DNA of 53,477 nucleotides, taken from NCBI RefSeq assembly GCF_024606225.1, contig NZ_JAGRPU010000038.1, positions 1 through 53,477 of the forward strand, written 5' to 3'. Of this stretch, positions 21,392 through 30,712 are shown in pieces. The position numbers were made by a program, and so were the translations under genes. Within the stretch, counting starts at the first letter, position 1; each line of letters starts with the position of its first letter. The notes under the pieces are model-generated. The model searched no databases. It had not been told where the DNA came from and saw only the letters and a program-made list of their open reading frames with translations. This stretch comes from Endozoicomonas sp. ISHI1 (GTDB taxonomy: Bacteria; Pseudomonadota; Gammaproteobacteria; Pseudomonadales; Endozoicomonadaceae).

Positions 21392-22015
21392 GAATCAGTC
21401 CAGATAGGGTACATAGATTAAGAGCCTTACGGCTTGGTGGATAGTGTATTGCAATAAGCGTATTCAGTCGAATTCAGAACTTTCTGATTGCACGTCAATC
21501 TCACAGGCCCGCAGAACAAATCCTCAATCAGACAAGAGAGAGTCATGATAAACTCTCAGCTAAGCATGAACATTACTGTCTATTGATTATTTCGCACGGT
21601 TATTCTGGATGGTGGCTATGCCTTCATTAATTTCTTTGGAAAGTCATACATTGTGTTATCAATAGACTTATGAAAAAAATAATCAAACGACTCTCACAGA
21701 CTATTCTTGGCAGGCTCAAGTCAGGGGCTGATCTTTTCTCCGGTAAGCCATCAAAAACTGGATTAACCGTTAGAGAACAGACTCAGTTAATCACCGACTT
21801 CTCAGCATCGACTCTGAATATCAGGAAACCCGCTCTAATCGCTCAACCCGTTAAGCTCTACCCGCTGAGAAAAGACCGAATGGGACTGTGCAATCGTTTA
21901 AAAACAAAGCGCCAGTCTTTCCGAGAGCGGGCTCTGAAAAGGAAAAACCGATGCCCGAATCGAAACAGGCTTCATCTCTCAACTAGAAATTCAGGCCTGC
22001 ATCAGTGGGCAAAAA
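21392..22015. other. long mnmG-rsmG spacer
   Basis: This 624-base gap between two genes that are usually adjacent holds only a doubtful rightward frame (21670-22041). A weak hairpin GAGAGAGTC...AACTCTC lies near 21535-21560. It probably contains the rsmG-parA-parB promoter, but no clear -35/-10 pair was found. Confidence 0.4.
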
Positions 22016-22041
22016 TCAGGCAACCATCGAACGTTTTTTAA
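21670..22041 (+). CDS. doubtful hypothetical protein
   Basis: A 123-residue rightward frame ([19 protein letters not shown]...) lies in the spacer between rsmG and mnmG and overlaps the mnmG 3' end by 26 bases. It is very basic and shows no domain or signal. There is no clear ribosome-binding site. It may be a chance frame; the long gap and Lys/Arg-rich composition are the only arguments in favour. Confidence 0.2.
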   Translation: MKKIIKRLSQTILGRLKSGADLFSGKPSKTGLTVREQTQLITDFSASTLNIRKPALIAQPVKLYPLRKDRMGLCNRLKTKRQSFRERALKRKNRCPNRNRLHLSTRNSGLHQWAKIRQPSNVF

Positions 22042-23902
22042 GATGAATCAGTAGCAACGAGACCGCTGCAGGTGTCATCCCCTGAATACGGGAAGCCCTT
22101 CCCAGGGTTTCTGGCCTGTTATCAGCGAGTTTCTGCTTCAGCTCATTAGACAGGCCCTCAATCACACTGTAATCCAGAGTCTCAGGGATCTTTGTACCTT
22201 CGTAGCGACGCAGGCGATCAATCTCTTCTGTCTGACGATGGATATAGCCTTCGTATTTGGTAGCAATCTCAACCTGCTCACACACCTGAGGGTTTTCCTC
22301 CGGCTCACCGGAGAGTGAAGCAACATCCACATAAGTCAGCTCCGGACGACGCAGCAGTTCCTGCAAACTGTATTCACGACTGATGGGGTTGGAGAGCTTG
22401 CTATCGATTTTTGCCGAAGCTTCAGTCTTTGGATGAATGTAAGTGGTCCGCAGGCGTTCACTTTCCTTTTCTATTCGCTCTTTTTTGTCGCAGAAAGCCG
22501 ACCAGCGCCTGTCATCCACCAGACCGAACTCACGACCTTTTTCTGTCAATCGCAAATCTGCATTATCTTCACGCAGAATCAGGCGATATTCCGCACGGCT
22601 GGTAAACATTCTATAAGGCTCACTGGTGCCATTAGTAATCAGGTCGTCTACCAGAACCCCAATGTAGGCTTCATCCCTGCGAGGACACCAGCTCTCCTTA
22701 CCCTGAGCTCTCAAACCGGCATTCAAACCAGCCAGTAGTCCCTGGGCCGCGGCCTCTTCATAGCCCGTGGTGCCATTGATCTGTCCGGCAAAGAACAAAC
22801 CATCTATTGCTTTTGTTTCAAGAGAATATTTCAGACCTCTTGGGTCAAAGTAATCGTATTCAATGGCATAACCCGGACGGGTAATGTGAGCATTTTCCAG
22901 ACCGCGGATAGAACGCACCAGATTGACCTGAACGTCGAAGGGCAGACTGGTGGAAATACCATTGGGGTAAAGTTCATTGGTATTCAGGCCCTCTGGCTCG
23001 AGGAACACCTGATGTGATGACTTGTCTGCAAAACGGGTGATCTTGTCTTCAATGGAAGGGCAGTATCTTGGGCCAATGCCTTCAATCACCCCGGTAAACA
23101 TGGGTGAACGATCAAGACCACCGCGAATGATCTCATGGGTCCGTTCGTTGGTATGAGTAATATAACAAGACACTTGACGTGGATGCTGTTCAAAAGAGCC
23201 CAGATACGACATAACCGGAACCGGTGTGTCACCCGGTTGCTCTTCCATCACCGAAAAATCAACAGAACGGGCGTCAATCCGGGCAGGCGTGCCTGTTTTC
23301 AGACGCTCAACGGCCAAATCAAGATCTCTCAATCGATTGGCCAAAGCGATGGAAGGAGGATCTCCTGCTCTGCCACCACTGTGATTTTCCAGACCAATAT
23401 GAATTCGACCACCCAGGAAAGTCCCAGCGGTCAGAACGACATTAGTTGAAAGGAATCGGATACCCATGTTCGTCACAACACCAGTGACCTGACCCTGCTC
23501 TATCATCAGGTCATCAGCGGATTGCTGGAATATCCACAAATTGTCCTGATTTTCCAGAATATTCCGGATCGCTTCTTTATAGAGTGCTCGATCAGCCTGG
23601 GCTCGGGTAGCCCTGACAGCGGGACCTTTTCGCGCATTTAAAACCCTAAACTGAATACCTGCCAAATCCGTCGCCAGACCCATGGCTCCACCCAGGGCAT
23701 CCACTTCTTTCACCAAGTGGCTCTTACCAATACCACCGATGGCAGGATTACAGGACATCATCCCCAGAGTTTCGATGTTATGGGTCAACAAGAGTGTTTT
23801 AACACCCATGCGTGCAGAAGCGAGTGCGGCCTCTGTGCCCGCATGGCCACCACCTATCACTATCACATCAAACCGGGTTGGAAAATCCACTGCCAAGGTC
23901 AC
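22016..23902 (-). CDS. mnmG: tRNA uridine 5-carboxymethylaminomethyl modification enzyme
   Basis: This 628-residue MnmG (GidA) is the FAD-dependent partner of MnmE in cmnm5U34 modification of tRNA wobble uridines. The N-terminal dinucleotide-binding motif [19 protein letters not shown] is followed by [16 protein letters not shown] with its catalytic cysteine and [18 protein letters not shown]. The C-terminal helical domain ([14 protein letters not shown]) that contacts MnmE is complete. The length is as expected (E. coli 629). The upstream region carries a DnaA-box cluster, as in E. coli, where oriC lies beside mnmG. Confidence 0.96.
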   Translation of the reverse strand: MTLAVDFPTRFDVIVIGGGHAGTEAALASARMGVKTLLLTHNIETLGMMSCNPAIGGIGKSHLVKEVDALGGAMGLATDLAGIQFRVLNARKGPAVRATRAQADRALYKEAIRNILENQDNLWIFQQSADDLMIEQGQVTGVVTNMGIRFLSTNVVLTAGTFLGGRIHIGLENHSGGRAGDPPSIALANRLRDLDLAVERLKTGTPARIDARSVDFSVMEEQPGDTPVPVMSYLGSFEQHPRQVSCYITHTNERTHEIIRGGLDRSPMFTGVIEGIGPRYCPSIEDKITRFADKSSHQVFLEPEGLNTNELYPNGISTSLPFDVQVNLVRSIRGLENAHITRPGYAIEYDYFDPRGLKYSLETKAIDGLFFAGQINGTTGYEEAAAQGLLAGLNAGLRAQGKESWCPRRDEAYIGVLVDDLITNGTSEPYRMFTSRAEYRLILREDNADLRLTEKGREFGLVDDRRWSAFCDKKERIEKESERLRTTYIHPKTEASAKIDSKLSNPISREYSLQELLRRPELTYVDVASLSGEPEENPQVCEQVEIATKYEGYIHRQTEEIDRLRRYEGTKIPETLDYSVIEGLSNELKQKLADNRPETLGRASRIQGMTPAAVSLLLIHLKKRSMVA

Positions 23903-23959
23903 ATCACCTTTATTCGTTAACAGGCCAGTAAAAAAGAGGCGGATTATACCTCAACTCTT

Positions 23960-24522
23960 TTGTCCACAACACGCATCCTTTTCATAACAGACGCTATTCA
24001 GTCTGTTTTTTGAGCTGAGAGGGAGGTCTATTGCTCTCTGTGTATAGCTTAGAGCGGCATCAGGCAGGGGGTCAGTCGTAAAGCCCGAAGTCTTCTATGT
24101 CGTCTTCCCACTGCCTTTAGAGGTCTTTACCTGTGAGTAACATTAAATACAATTGCCATCTTTAACGTAGTGTTTATTAGATTTTTTTATTATGTATAGT
24201 GTGAGTACTTTCTGTGGATAAGCAAAAAAAATAAATATATATCAATATCTTATGAAATGAATAAGTATGTCAGTCTGCTGTTGGGATCTTCCGGTTAAGA
24301 TGTAGTTTACCTGTGGGTAAAAGAGCTTTTATCCACAACCGAAATTTATCAATATCTTATCCCGGTACCTATAAATAGTTTCTCTATGCAGCTTTCCACA
24401 AGCCATTTCTAAGAGAGCCTACCCACTGAAAGGTTGATAATCCCTGCATTTGAGGCGTGTTTAGACTTATAAAGTGATATTTTTTATCCACAAGAGATAT
24501 AACTACCTGATCCTGTGGAATT
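23960..24522. other. DnaA-box cluster next to mnmG (candidate oriC)
   Basis: Three perfect boxes TTATCCACA/TGTGGATAA occur at 24213-24221, 24329-24337 and 24484-24492. Near matches are at 23960 (TTGTCCACA), 24132 (TGTGAGTAA), 24312 (TGTGGGTAA), 24392 (CTTTCCACA) and 24514 (TGTGGAATT). The AT-rich stretch 24221-24262 could be an unwinding element. The repeat TATCAATATCTTAT occurs at 24240-24253 and 24347-24360. The position beside mnmG is that of oriC in enteric bacteria. Whether this or the dnaA-side cluster is the active origin cannot be decided by reading. Confidence 0.6.
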
Positions 24523-24861
24523 GAATATTCAGAGGGTTCTTCGTAAGTGCTCAAAAGTCGAAGAAGCAGAATTGCAGGGCGATGCAAAAGAGGAAATACC
24601 GCAACAGAAAGCAAGAACAATGGTTGATCTTTTTTTAACTGTTTTTTTGCTGGATAGAATAACGTTGTCTGTATCATCCGGTCAGCGGTGGCTATGCGGT
24701 ACTCTGTCTACGTGAATATCAGAGTCCTGATGGTTCACTCAGATTCACCGCCTGATAAAGCCAATTTCAGGCGCAGACCCCTGGGAACTTTTTTAAATCA
24801 ACACGGTCAAAATAAATTACACGGTCGAAATAAATTAATAGTTGTAAGTACGGTGGTAGCA

Positions 24862-26127
24862 ATGGATTGCCTAAAGAAAATAAGTTTTATTTTTTGTTTA
24901 AGTTCTATGATAATTGCTCAGTGTATTGCCGATTGTATTAATAGTTACGGTGAAAAATCTTATAGAGAAAGGGAAACTTTAATCACAGACGTAGCAGGTT
25001 TTTTTCAAGAAATAGACAAAGATAAAAATAATTATGTTTCAATTGAAGAGTTAGAGAATAGTAGCAGTCAAAGGTGTGATTATGTTGAACTTTTAATTAT
25101 CTGGTCTCTTATAGAAAATTATGATTATATCATTTCACTTTCAGGTGATGAATACTTTTTTGAGAGTAATGGGTTGAGTCTTAATAGCATCAAAGTGTAT
25201 ATTTCTGATATTCTAAATGATAAAGATATTAGATTTTTACTTTATAAGATGAAACTTCTATCTTATGGACTTATGCCATTAGGAGTCGATTCTATCGATT
25301 ACCAATATATCCATCAGCAACAAATTGGTGATTGTGGTTTAATTGCATCTATCACATCATTAGCTTATTCAAGACCAGCTGATATATATAATATGTTAAG
25401 TCAGAATGAAGATGGGAGTTTTAACGTAAATTTACCTTCACATAGAAATATAAAAGTAGCTCCTAGTATTGAAATCTTATACAAAGGAGCCATTGCTCCT
25501 TACAGAGGTTTCTGGCCATTAATATTAGAAATCACGATTCTTAAGCTAATAAGTGACGAATCATCTACTATCAGTAAGTATTTTTCTAAATCTATCTCAT
25601 ATCTGAAAGACAACATTTATCATGCTGTTTTGAAAAATCCTCAAGGAAAATTATCACGAAGAAATTATGAGATCGATTATTTCCTTAATGAAATAACCGC
25701 CAAGAAAGCAATATCAATTTTAACCGGAAATCCGACAGGGTATTGGCGGATTTATATGAGCACGTCCAATGAAATTAGAAAAAAATTATATGAACTTACT
25801 TATTATAAAAAGATATCAGCAGCTAGTTTAATTAGTTCACATTACAAGTTTCTATGTCTAACTAAATTGGATTTACCAATATTACCAATTAATTATTGTT
25901 ATAAAAATTTGATACCACCTTATAGAAACTTACCTAACCATCACTGCTACAGCATACTCTTTTATGATACTGAAAGTGATAATGTTGTTTTAAGAAACCC
26001 TTGGGGGCACGAAGAGCCCTCAGACCCAGAAACACACCTACCAATCGATGGACGAGATGACGGTATCTTTAAAATGAAAATAGACAGTTTTATGCAAGTC
26101 TTTGACATGATCGAATTTGAAGAATGA
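24862..26127 (+). CDS. calpain-like cysteine protease with EF-hand
   Basis: This 421-residue probable secreted cysteine protease belongs to the calpain (C2) family. ATG 24862 is chosen because it gives a signal peptide (KKISFIFCLSSMIIAQCIA); an upstream in-frame extension of 58 residues looks non-coding. An EF-hand calcium loop, DKDKNNYVSIEE, lies at residues 52-63. The catalytic triad is visible: Cys158 in QQIGDCGLIASI, His361 in NHHCYSILFYD and Asn379 in LRNPWGHEEP. Calpains are calcium-activated eukaryotic-type proteases. The coding sequence is strikingly A+T-rich compared with the flanking housekeeping genes, so recent transfer is likely. It lies immediately right of the mnmG-side DnaA boxes. 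A host-directed role is inferred. Confidence 0.8.
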   Translation: MDCLKKISFIFCLSSMIIAQCIADCINSYGEKSYRERETLITDVAGFFQEIDKDKNNYVSIEELENSSSQRCDYVELLIIWSLIENYDYIISLSGDEYFFESNGLSLNSIKVYISDILNDKDIRFLLYKMKLLSYGLMPLGVDSIDYQYIHQQQIGDCGLIASITSLAYSRPADIYNMLSQNEDGSFNVNLPSHRNIKVAPSIEILYKGAIAPYRGFWPLILEITILKLISDESSTISKYFSKSISYLKDNIYHAVLKNPQGKLSRRNYEIDYFLNEITAKKAISILTGNPTGYWRIYMSTSNEIRKKLYELTYYKKISAASLISSHYKFLCLTKLDLPILPINYCYKNLIPPYRNLPNHHCYSILFYDTESDNVVLRNPWGHEEPSDPETHLPIDGRDDGIFKMKIDSFMQVFDMIEFEE

Positions 26128-26574
26128 TTAATACATTTTTGTTTGGCCTACTTTGCACAACTGCTGTTAATTCCGACCGGTGACCACCTTGCACTTGAAA
26201 GCTCTACTATGCGGGACGAAATGAGAAGCTTCCTTGAAAGGAGTACAGGGTAGATTAGCTTGTATACGAAGGCCTGTTCTCAGAGGAGGTTATGTAGCCC
26301 TGGGAGAGACAGTACGGCCCGGTGCCGCTCAATTTTTTCTGACAACGACTCAAGTGCGGCAAGTGTTCGAAGGACTCAGATCGTTTGTGACTTCTTATTT
26401 AGGGTGGCCAGTGAGTGACGATGCAGAAGCTCTGTCACAGCAACACAGCCCGCTTTTTGGCGGGCTGTTCAGTGTGAGGCTTTGGTAAATGTGAAAAGGC
26501 GGGTGAATAGAACGAAAAAGTTAGTACTTATGTACTTAAATAACTGGCGATAAAGAGTAATTTCTGTAAAATAC
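26128..26574. other. gene-poor spacer before fbpA
   Basis: About 450 bases hold no convincing gene. A GC-rich frame (26234-26488) shows no recognisable protein. A strong hairpin AGCCCGC-TTTTTG-GCGGGCT lies at 26447-26466; it lacks a T-run but may end the calpain transcript. The middle part is more GC-rich than the calpain gene, consistent with remnants of another element that I could not identify. Confidence 0.4.
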
Positions 26575-26593
26575 GCGAATGATAATGTTTCCT
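26575..26593 (+). promoter_or_regulatory. possible Fur box upstream of fbpA
   Basis: The 19-base window at 26575 matches the consensus GATAATGATAATCATTATC at 12 positions, including an unbroken AATGATAAT half. It lies about 40 bases before the fbpA start, where an iron-responsive operator would be expected. The second half is weak. Confidence 0.4.
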
Positions 26594-26630
26594 ATTTAGA
26601 TTGATATTATAAAAGAGACGGTTGTCGCCC

Positions 26631-27647
26631 ATGTTGAAAAATAAACTCTCTTCAGTGCTTTTAGCATCAGGTCTTATGGCTGCATCTGCCCTCTCCCAGG
26701 CCGCAGAAGTGGTTAACGTGTACTCTTATCGTCAGCCTTTTCTGGTTGAACCTCTGTTCGCAGAGTTCAGCAAGGATACTGGTATTGAAGTCAATATGGT
26801 GTTTGCTAAAAAAGGTCTGAGTGAGCGTCTTGAACGCGAAGGCCAACTGAGTCCTGCTGATCTGGTATTGACGACAGACATCAGCCGACTGATGAATCTG
26901 GTAGAAAAAGATCTCAGCCAGCCCGTTGACAGCCAATCAATCAATAACGACATTCCTGCACAATACAGAGACCCTGAGGGTGAGTGGTTTGCCCTGACCA
27001 AGCGTGTCAGAAATATTTACAGCACCAAACGTTCCGACAAGCCGGAAGGCATCACTTATGACGATCTGGCCGATCCAAAGTACAAAGGCAAGATCTGCAC
27101 ACGCAGCGGTAAAAACGCCTATAACGTAGGTCTCGTTGCTGCTTATGTCGCTCACAATGGTGAGGAAGCGACCAAAGAATGGCTGCAAGGTTTCAAGGAA
27201 AACCTGGCCCGTCGTCCTCAGGGTAACGACCGTGCCCAGGTAAAGGCTATTAAGGAAGGCGTTTGTGACCTGTCTATCGGTAACAGCTATTACTTCGGCA
27301 AGATGATGACCAATGAAGAACAGCGTCCCTGGGCTGAGTCCGTTTACATCAACTTCCCTGATCAGAAAGGTCATGGCTCTCATGTCAACGTCAGTGGCAT
27401 GGTTCTGACCAAGCATGCCCCTAATAAAGACAATGCTGTTAAATTAATGGAATTCCTGGCCAGTGAGAAAGCTCAGGCTACCTTCGCTGAAGTCAACATG
27501 GAATACCCTGTGAACCCTGACGTGCCGGTTTCCGAAATGGTGGCTTCCTGGGGGGCGTTCAAATCCGACGATCTGCCTGTCTACAAGCTGGCAGAGAACT
27601 ACGCAACCGCTCAGAAATTGTTAGACGAAGTCCGTTTTGATCTGTAA
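26631..27647 (+). CDS. fbpA: iron(III) ABC transporter substrate-binding protein
   Basis: This 338-residue periplasmic ferric-ion binding protein belongs to the FbpA/FutA/IdiA family. A signal peptide of about 24 residues (LLASGLMAASALSQA) precedes the mature protein. The paired iron-ligand tyrosines are Tyr220-Tyr221 in GNSYYFGKMM, close to mature positions 195/196 of Neisseria FbpA. The N-terminal VNVYSYRQPFL and YDDLADPKYKGKICTRSG segments fit the family. ATG 26631 is preferred over an upstream in-frame TTG at 26622. Its permease and ATPase partners start 6.7 kb downstream, because two large genes and a toxin-antitoxin pair were inserted just after its stop codon. Confidence 0.92.
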   Translation: MLKNKLSSVLLASGLMAASALSQAAEVVNVYSYRQPFLVEPLFAEFSKDTGIEVNMVFAKKGLSERLEREGQLSPADLVLTTDISRLMNLVEKDLSQPVDSQSINNDIPAQYRDPEGEWFALTKRVRNIYSTKRSDKPEGITYDDLADPKYKGKICTRSGKNAYNVGLVAAYVAHNGEEATKEWLQGFKENLARRPQGNDRAQVKAIKEGVCDLSIGNSYYFGKMMTNEEQRPWAESVYINFPDQKGHGSHVNVSGMVLTKHAPNKDNAVKLMEFLASEKAQATFAEVNMEYPVNPDVPVSEMVASWGAFKSDDLPVYKLAENYATAQKLLDEVRFDL

Positions 27648-27720
27648 TTAGAAGGCCTTTCGACCTTCTGGAGAGCCGACGTCTGCTTGTCGGCTCAGAT
27701 CTATGAGTCCTCGGCGCCTT
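27595..27720 (+). repeat. fbpA 3' end plus shrunken fbpB 5' remnant, copy A
   Basis: Positions 27595-27646 are the genuine fbpA 3' end, repeated at 34221-34272. The following bases (about 27656-27720: CTTTCG..CTTCTGGAGAG, GGCTC, TCTATGAG.CCTC) match scattered parts of the fbpB 5' coding region at 34498-34587, with an internal deletion. GAGCCGAC / GTCGGCTC (27673-27696) forms a hairpin that may now terminate fbpA. Confidence 0.65.
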
Positions 27721-27761
27721 ACCTTTCGATGTAGAGGCAAATCTGCGGGCCGAGCCCCGAG

Positions 27762-30323
27762 TCAACCCTTCAGTCCGGATTCCGAAAAGTCCTGGAACAT
27801 ATGCTTAAGACGGTCATCAATACGGATCCTCTTCTTTTTAACACCGAAGTCTTCCTCCAGATAATTCCGTACAGTTTTTAACAATAATTTGCGGTCTTTG
27901 GTTTTAACCACCAGCTTTAAGCCTTCATCGTGCACTCTCTGAGCAATATTCATGAGCTGCTCAATATTAGCGTTACCAAAAGCAACATCACACTCAATAA
28001 AAACAGCCTGATGCTGTGTTCTGGATAAATCGCTGAGAAAGAAATCGGGGCTTAATTTTTTTGGGAGTCCGGGCAAAACAGGGGAACCCACCAGGCGGAT
28101 CTGTTCTGCCGGAATATTGAGTATTCTGGCCATTTCGTCTATTGATACAGGGTGCTCAGTGATCACTGCTGCCGCCTTGCAACCTTGATACTGACCCAAC
28201 TGCGATAGTGCATCAGCAGCCTGAACTTCAGGGCTGTGCCACCATTGGGTACGGCGACTGTCTCCCTGCAAATCGCTCAGGTAAAGAAAGTTATGGGCTT
28301 CCCTGGTTAAGGGATCAATAACGCCAGGGGTTGCATCTTTGACAGGAATATGACGATTTGAACTGACCATGATGGCTTTGTTATCAGTCATCACATGTTC
28401 CATTGTTTTTGCCAGAAGTTGGTTGCTAAGGTATTCGCCGTTGACATCATCGATGACCACCAAATCCTTTCCGGCAAGCATTTCATCGATCTTTTCAGCC
28501 CAGAGCGCTTCTTTACCACCTAAGTTTTCATAGAGAGTGCCCACCGAAGCTTGGTCTAAATAAAGGGTGTCGACACCATATTCGGCTACTTTTTTGGCAA
28601 CCGCTGTACATAGATGTGTTTTACCTATTCCCGCTGATCCGCTCAGGAAGAGTCCCATGGGCTTTTTATGGGAGGCTTCACACTGATTATTTATCACAGC
28701 GTGAGCGAACTTTCGGGCCGTATCTTTCATCAGTTCCTGCTGTTCTGAGTCGGGTTTGAATTGGTCTAAATCAGCATCAAGATTTTCAATGGTGAACGAT
28801 GAAGCCTGATGCACGGGCTTTGATTTCATATTCGGTGTGACAGACAACAGTGGTTGACGATGCCAGACTTGATCGCACTGCGAAAAAAAATATTCCCAGT
28901 ACACATTACTGAAGCGAAGTGCACAAGTGATGCCACCAACAGGGTGGTCATGGGGCACGATATGGCCTTTCAGCTCCGCATAATCCGTTTCTCCCTTTTC
29001 GATTGCGCGGATTGTTTCAGGACCTTGGGGTTTATTGTAACCATCAATCAGTATTTTTTTGATTTGGTTGTAGGTTTTCGGTTCAACAAATTCATTTGGA
29101 CCAAACCCCAGATAGAGATTCTGTCCGCTGCTGTTTTGCCCGGTGCATATCAGATTAAAACCTGTAGCATTACCGACTTTATGTTTCTTCGTGTAGTCTG
29201 CTACGCCCGCAATGTAGATGATATCACCCTTTTTGATATCCTGTTCTGACAGTTCCCTGTCAGTTCTATCAGTGCGGGTTTCATCAATGTGCGAAAGATT
29301 GTAAAACAGATCATGGATAGGGTTGCTGAAATCGATCGATCTTAAATTTTCAGCCATATTCGCGAAGTTAGAAGAGCTTTTGCTAATCGTGCGGGAAATT
29401 CTGAACTTTGCGACCGGTGCACCAAAGATCCGATTGAATTCGTCAGTGCCAATGATGGATTCAATGGCTCGATACTGACAGGCCAGCAGGGTTGTCGCAC
29501 AGTCTGCAATGGTAGGGCCATGAAAAAAAGCATTCAGACACTCACTGGGTGTATGCCCGTTATCCTTTGCTACAAAGCTGGATATGTAACTCCTATCAAA
29601 ATATTTTGGTAGTGTGTGCTGCAAGAGGTTAATACCGTTTGAAAGCCTGGGAAGTTCATAGTGCATATAATCCTCATCATAAAAAACACCCAGACGTTTT
29701 CTTACTTCCTGCACATTTGGCGAACGAGAAGCATTGAAGATTGTCGTGACCAAGCCATTGCCAAATTGGGTAAAACTTACGTTCATTGACGGAACTTGAT
29801 TATTAAAGCTTGTCATGACTGAGCTCCGCTTTTGGTATGATGTGTTAAGCTGCTGGAGCCAACCAATCGTTTTATTGGCAAATTGTTCATCCATGGGCTT
29901 ATTACTGTCACTTACCGGGAAGGGTTTGTAAGAGGGCGTTATCGTGCCTAAAGATTTGAAATGAACTGCCAGAATAGCATTGTCAGCTCGTAAGACAGAG
30001 GCATCAGAGGACGGATGACATTGTTTTGAACCTTGTGCAGACAGGACAGTACCGCCTGCGTCAGTACCAGAATCTTCAATTGTTCTTTTCCTCAGGCTCT
30101 GCGTCTGCCCGCTTGAATCCACCCTTTCTTTCAGGTTGTCAGCAACGCTCATCTCAGCAACAATATCTGATGGCGAGGGCTTTACACTTCTTGAGGTGGA
30201 ACCTGAAGAAATGGGAGGGGGGTTATTTTCAGCCGTTATTTTAGAAGATTCAGTCTCTGTTTTTCCGGATTGGAAAGGTAGACCAAACTGACAGCTGGTA
30301 GCGAAATTATTTACATTATCCAT
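27762..30323 (-). CDS. Tgl-like transglutaminase / AAA+ ATPase fusion, copy 1
   Basis: This 853-residue protein has three parts. Residues 1 to about 130 are Ser/Thr/Pro-rich and probably disordered. Residues about 255-440 resemble Bacillus Tgl (protein-glutamine gamma-glutamyltransferase): IADCATTLLACQYRAIESII then FNRIF, with Cys275 in the nucleophile position, then KKGDIIYIAGV and ATGFNLICTG...LYLGFGP. The Glu and His of Tgl (GEN, AHG) appear replaced by Phe (GFN, GFG), so activity is doubtful. Residues about 535-700 form a AAA+ ATPase: Walker A GSAGIGKTH (Lys568), Walker B LVVIDDV and sensor-like MVSSNRHIP, nearest to DnaC/ZapE-type proteins. The C-terminal 150 residues are unrecognised. 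It lies antisense inside the fbpA-fbpB interval, next to a close paralogue. Confidence 0.75.
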   Translation of the reverse strand: MDNVNNFATSCQFGLPFQSGKTETESSKITAENNPPPISSGSTSRSVKPSPSDIVAEMSVADNLKERVDSSGQTQSLRKRTIEDSGTDAGGTVLSAQGSKQCHPSSDASVLRADNAILAVHFKSLGTITPSYKPFPVSDSNKPMDEQFANKTIGWLQQLNTSYQKRSSVMTSFNNQVPSMNVSFTQFGNGLVTTIFNASRSPNVQEVRKRLGVFYDEDYMHYELPRLSNGINLLQHTLPKYFDRSYISSFVAKDNGHTPSECLNAFFHGPTIADCATTLLACQYRAIESIIGTDEFNRIFGAPVAKFRISRTISKSSSNFANMAENLRSIDFSNPIHDLFYNLSHIDETRTDRTDRELSEQDIKKGDIIYIAGVADYTKKHKVGNATGFNLICTGQNSSGQNLYLGFGPNEFVEPKTYNQIKKILIDGYNKPQGPETIRAIEKGETDYAELKGHIVPHDHPVGGITCALRFSNVYWEYFFSQCDQVWHRQPLLSVTPNMKSKPVHQASSFTIENLDADLDQFKPDSEQQELMKDTARKFAHAVINNQCEASHKKPMGLFLSGSAGIGKTHLCTAVAKKVAEYGVDTLYLDQASVGTLYENLGGKEALWAEKIDEMLAGKDLVVIDDVNGEYLSNQLLAKTMEHVMTDNKAIMVSSNRHIPVKDATPGVIDPLTREAHNFLYLSDLQGDSRRTQWWHSPEVQAADALSQLGQYQGCKAAAVITEHPVSIDEMARILNIPAEQIRLVGSPVLPGLPKKLSPDFFLSDLSRTQHQAVFIECDVAFGNANIEQLMNIAQRVHDEGLKLVVKTKDRKLLLKTVRNYLEEDFGVKKKRIRIDDRLKHMFQDFSESGLKG

Positions 30324-30520
30324 AATTAATCGTCCTTTATTAATTTGTATCTGCTGTTAATACCGTCCTACTGATTAGCTCATTTGCTTGGCAAATTTAA
30401 TGCTTCATGACAGTGCTTCAGGCCATCTCAAGAGAAGGGGGAAATTATCCGAACCTTGTACTATCGCTCTATTATTTGGACAGAAAGGAAATGATTTAGT
30501 TCACTGCTAAATGGGGGGGC
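30324..30520 (-). repeat. duplicated upstream region, copy 1
   Basis: The sequence upstream of copy 1 (CCTTTATTAATTTGTATCTG, GCAAATTTAATGCTTCATGA, GGAAATGATTTAGTTCACT) is repeated at 33299-33487 upstream of copy 2 with few differences. It should contain the promoter of each gene. AAGGA lies ten bases before the start codon. No confident -35/-10 pair was assigned. Confidence 0.7.
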
Positions 30521-30564
30521 TCAAGTCAGGAGTTTGAACCGTAATCTACCAGATTGCGTATTTG

Positions 30565-30670
30565 AAGCTGATTGTTAGACGAGGTCCTTTTTGATCTCTA
30601 ATTAAAAGGTCTTTCGACCTTCTGCAGAGCCGGCTGCTTGCTGGCTCTGGTCTATGAGGCCTCGGCGCCT
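30565..30670 (+). repeat. fbpA 3' end plus fbpB 5' remnant, copy B
   Basis: AAGCTG-ATTGTTAGACGA repeats the fbpA 3' end with about 30 bases deleted. CTTTCGACCTTCTGCAGAG, GCTTGCTGGCTCTGG and TCTATGAGGCCTC then match fbpB at 34498-34587 more closely than copy A does. It lies between the two fusion genes and marks the duplication joint. Confidence 0.7.
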
Positions 30671-30712
30671 TACCTTTCGATGTAAAAGCAATTCTGCGAG
30701 CCAAGCCCCTGG

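Noticed and set aside
26234-26488. 84-residue rightward frame between the calpain-like gene and fbpA
   Set aside because: It runs through a strong hairpin, has no recognised domain and a composition unlike a protein; treated as spacer.
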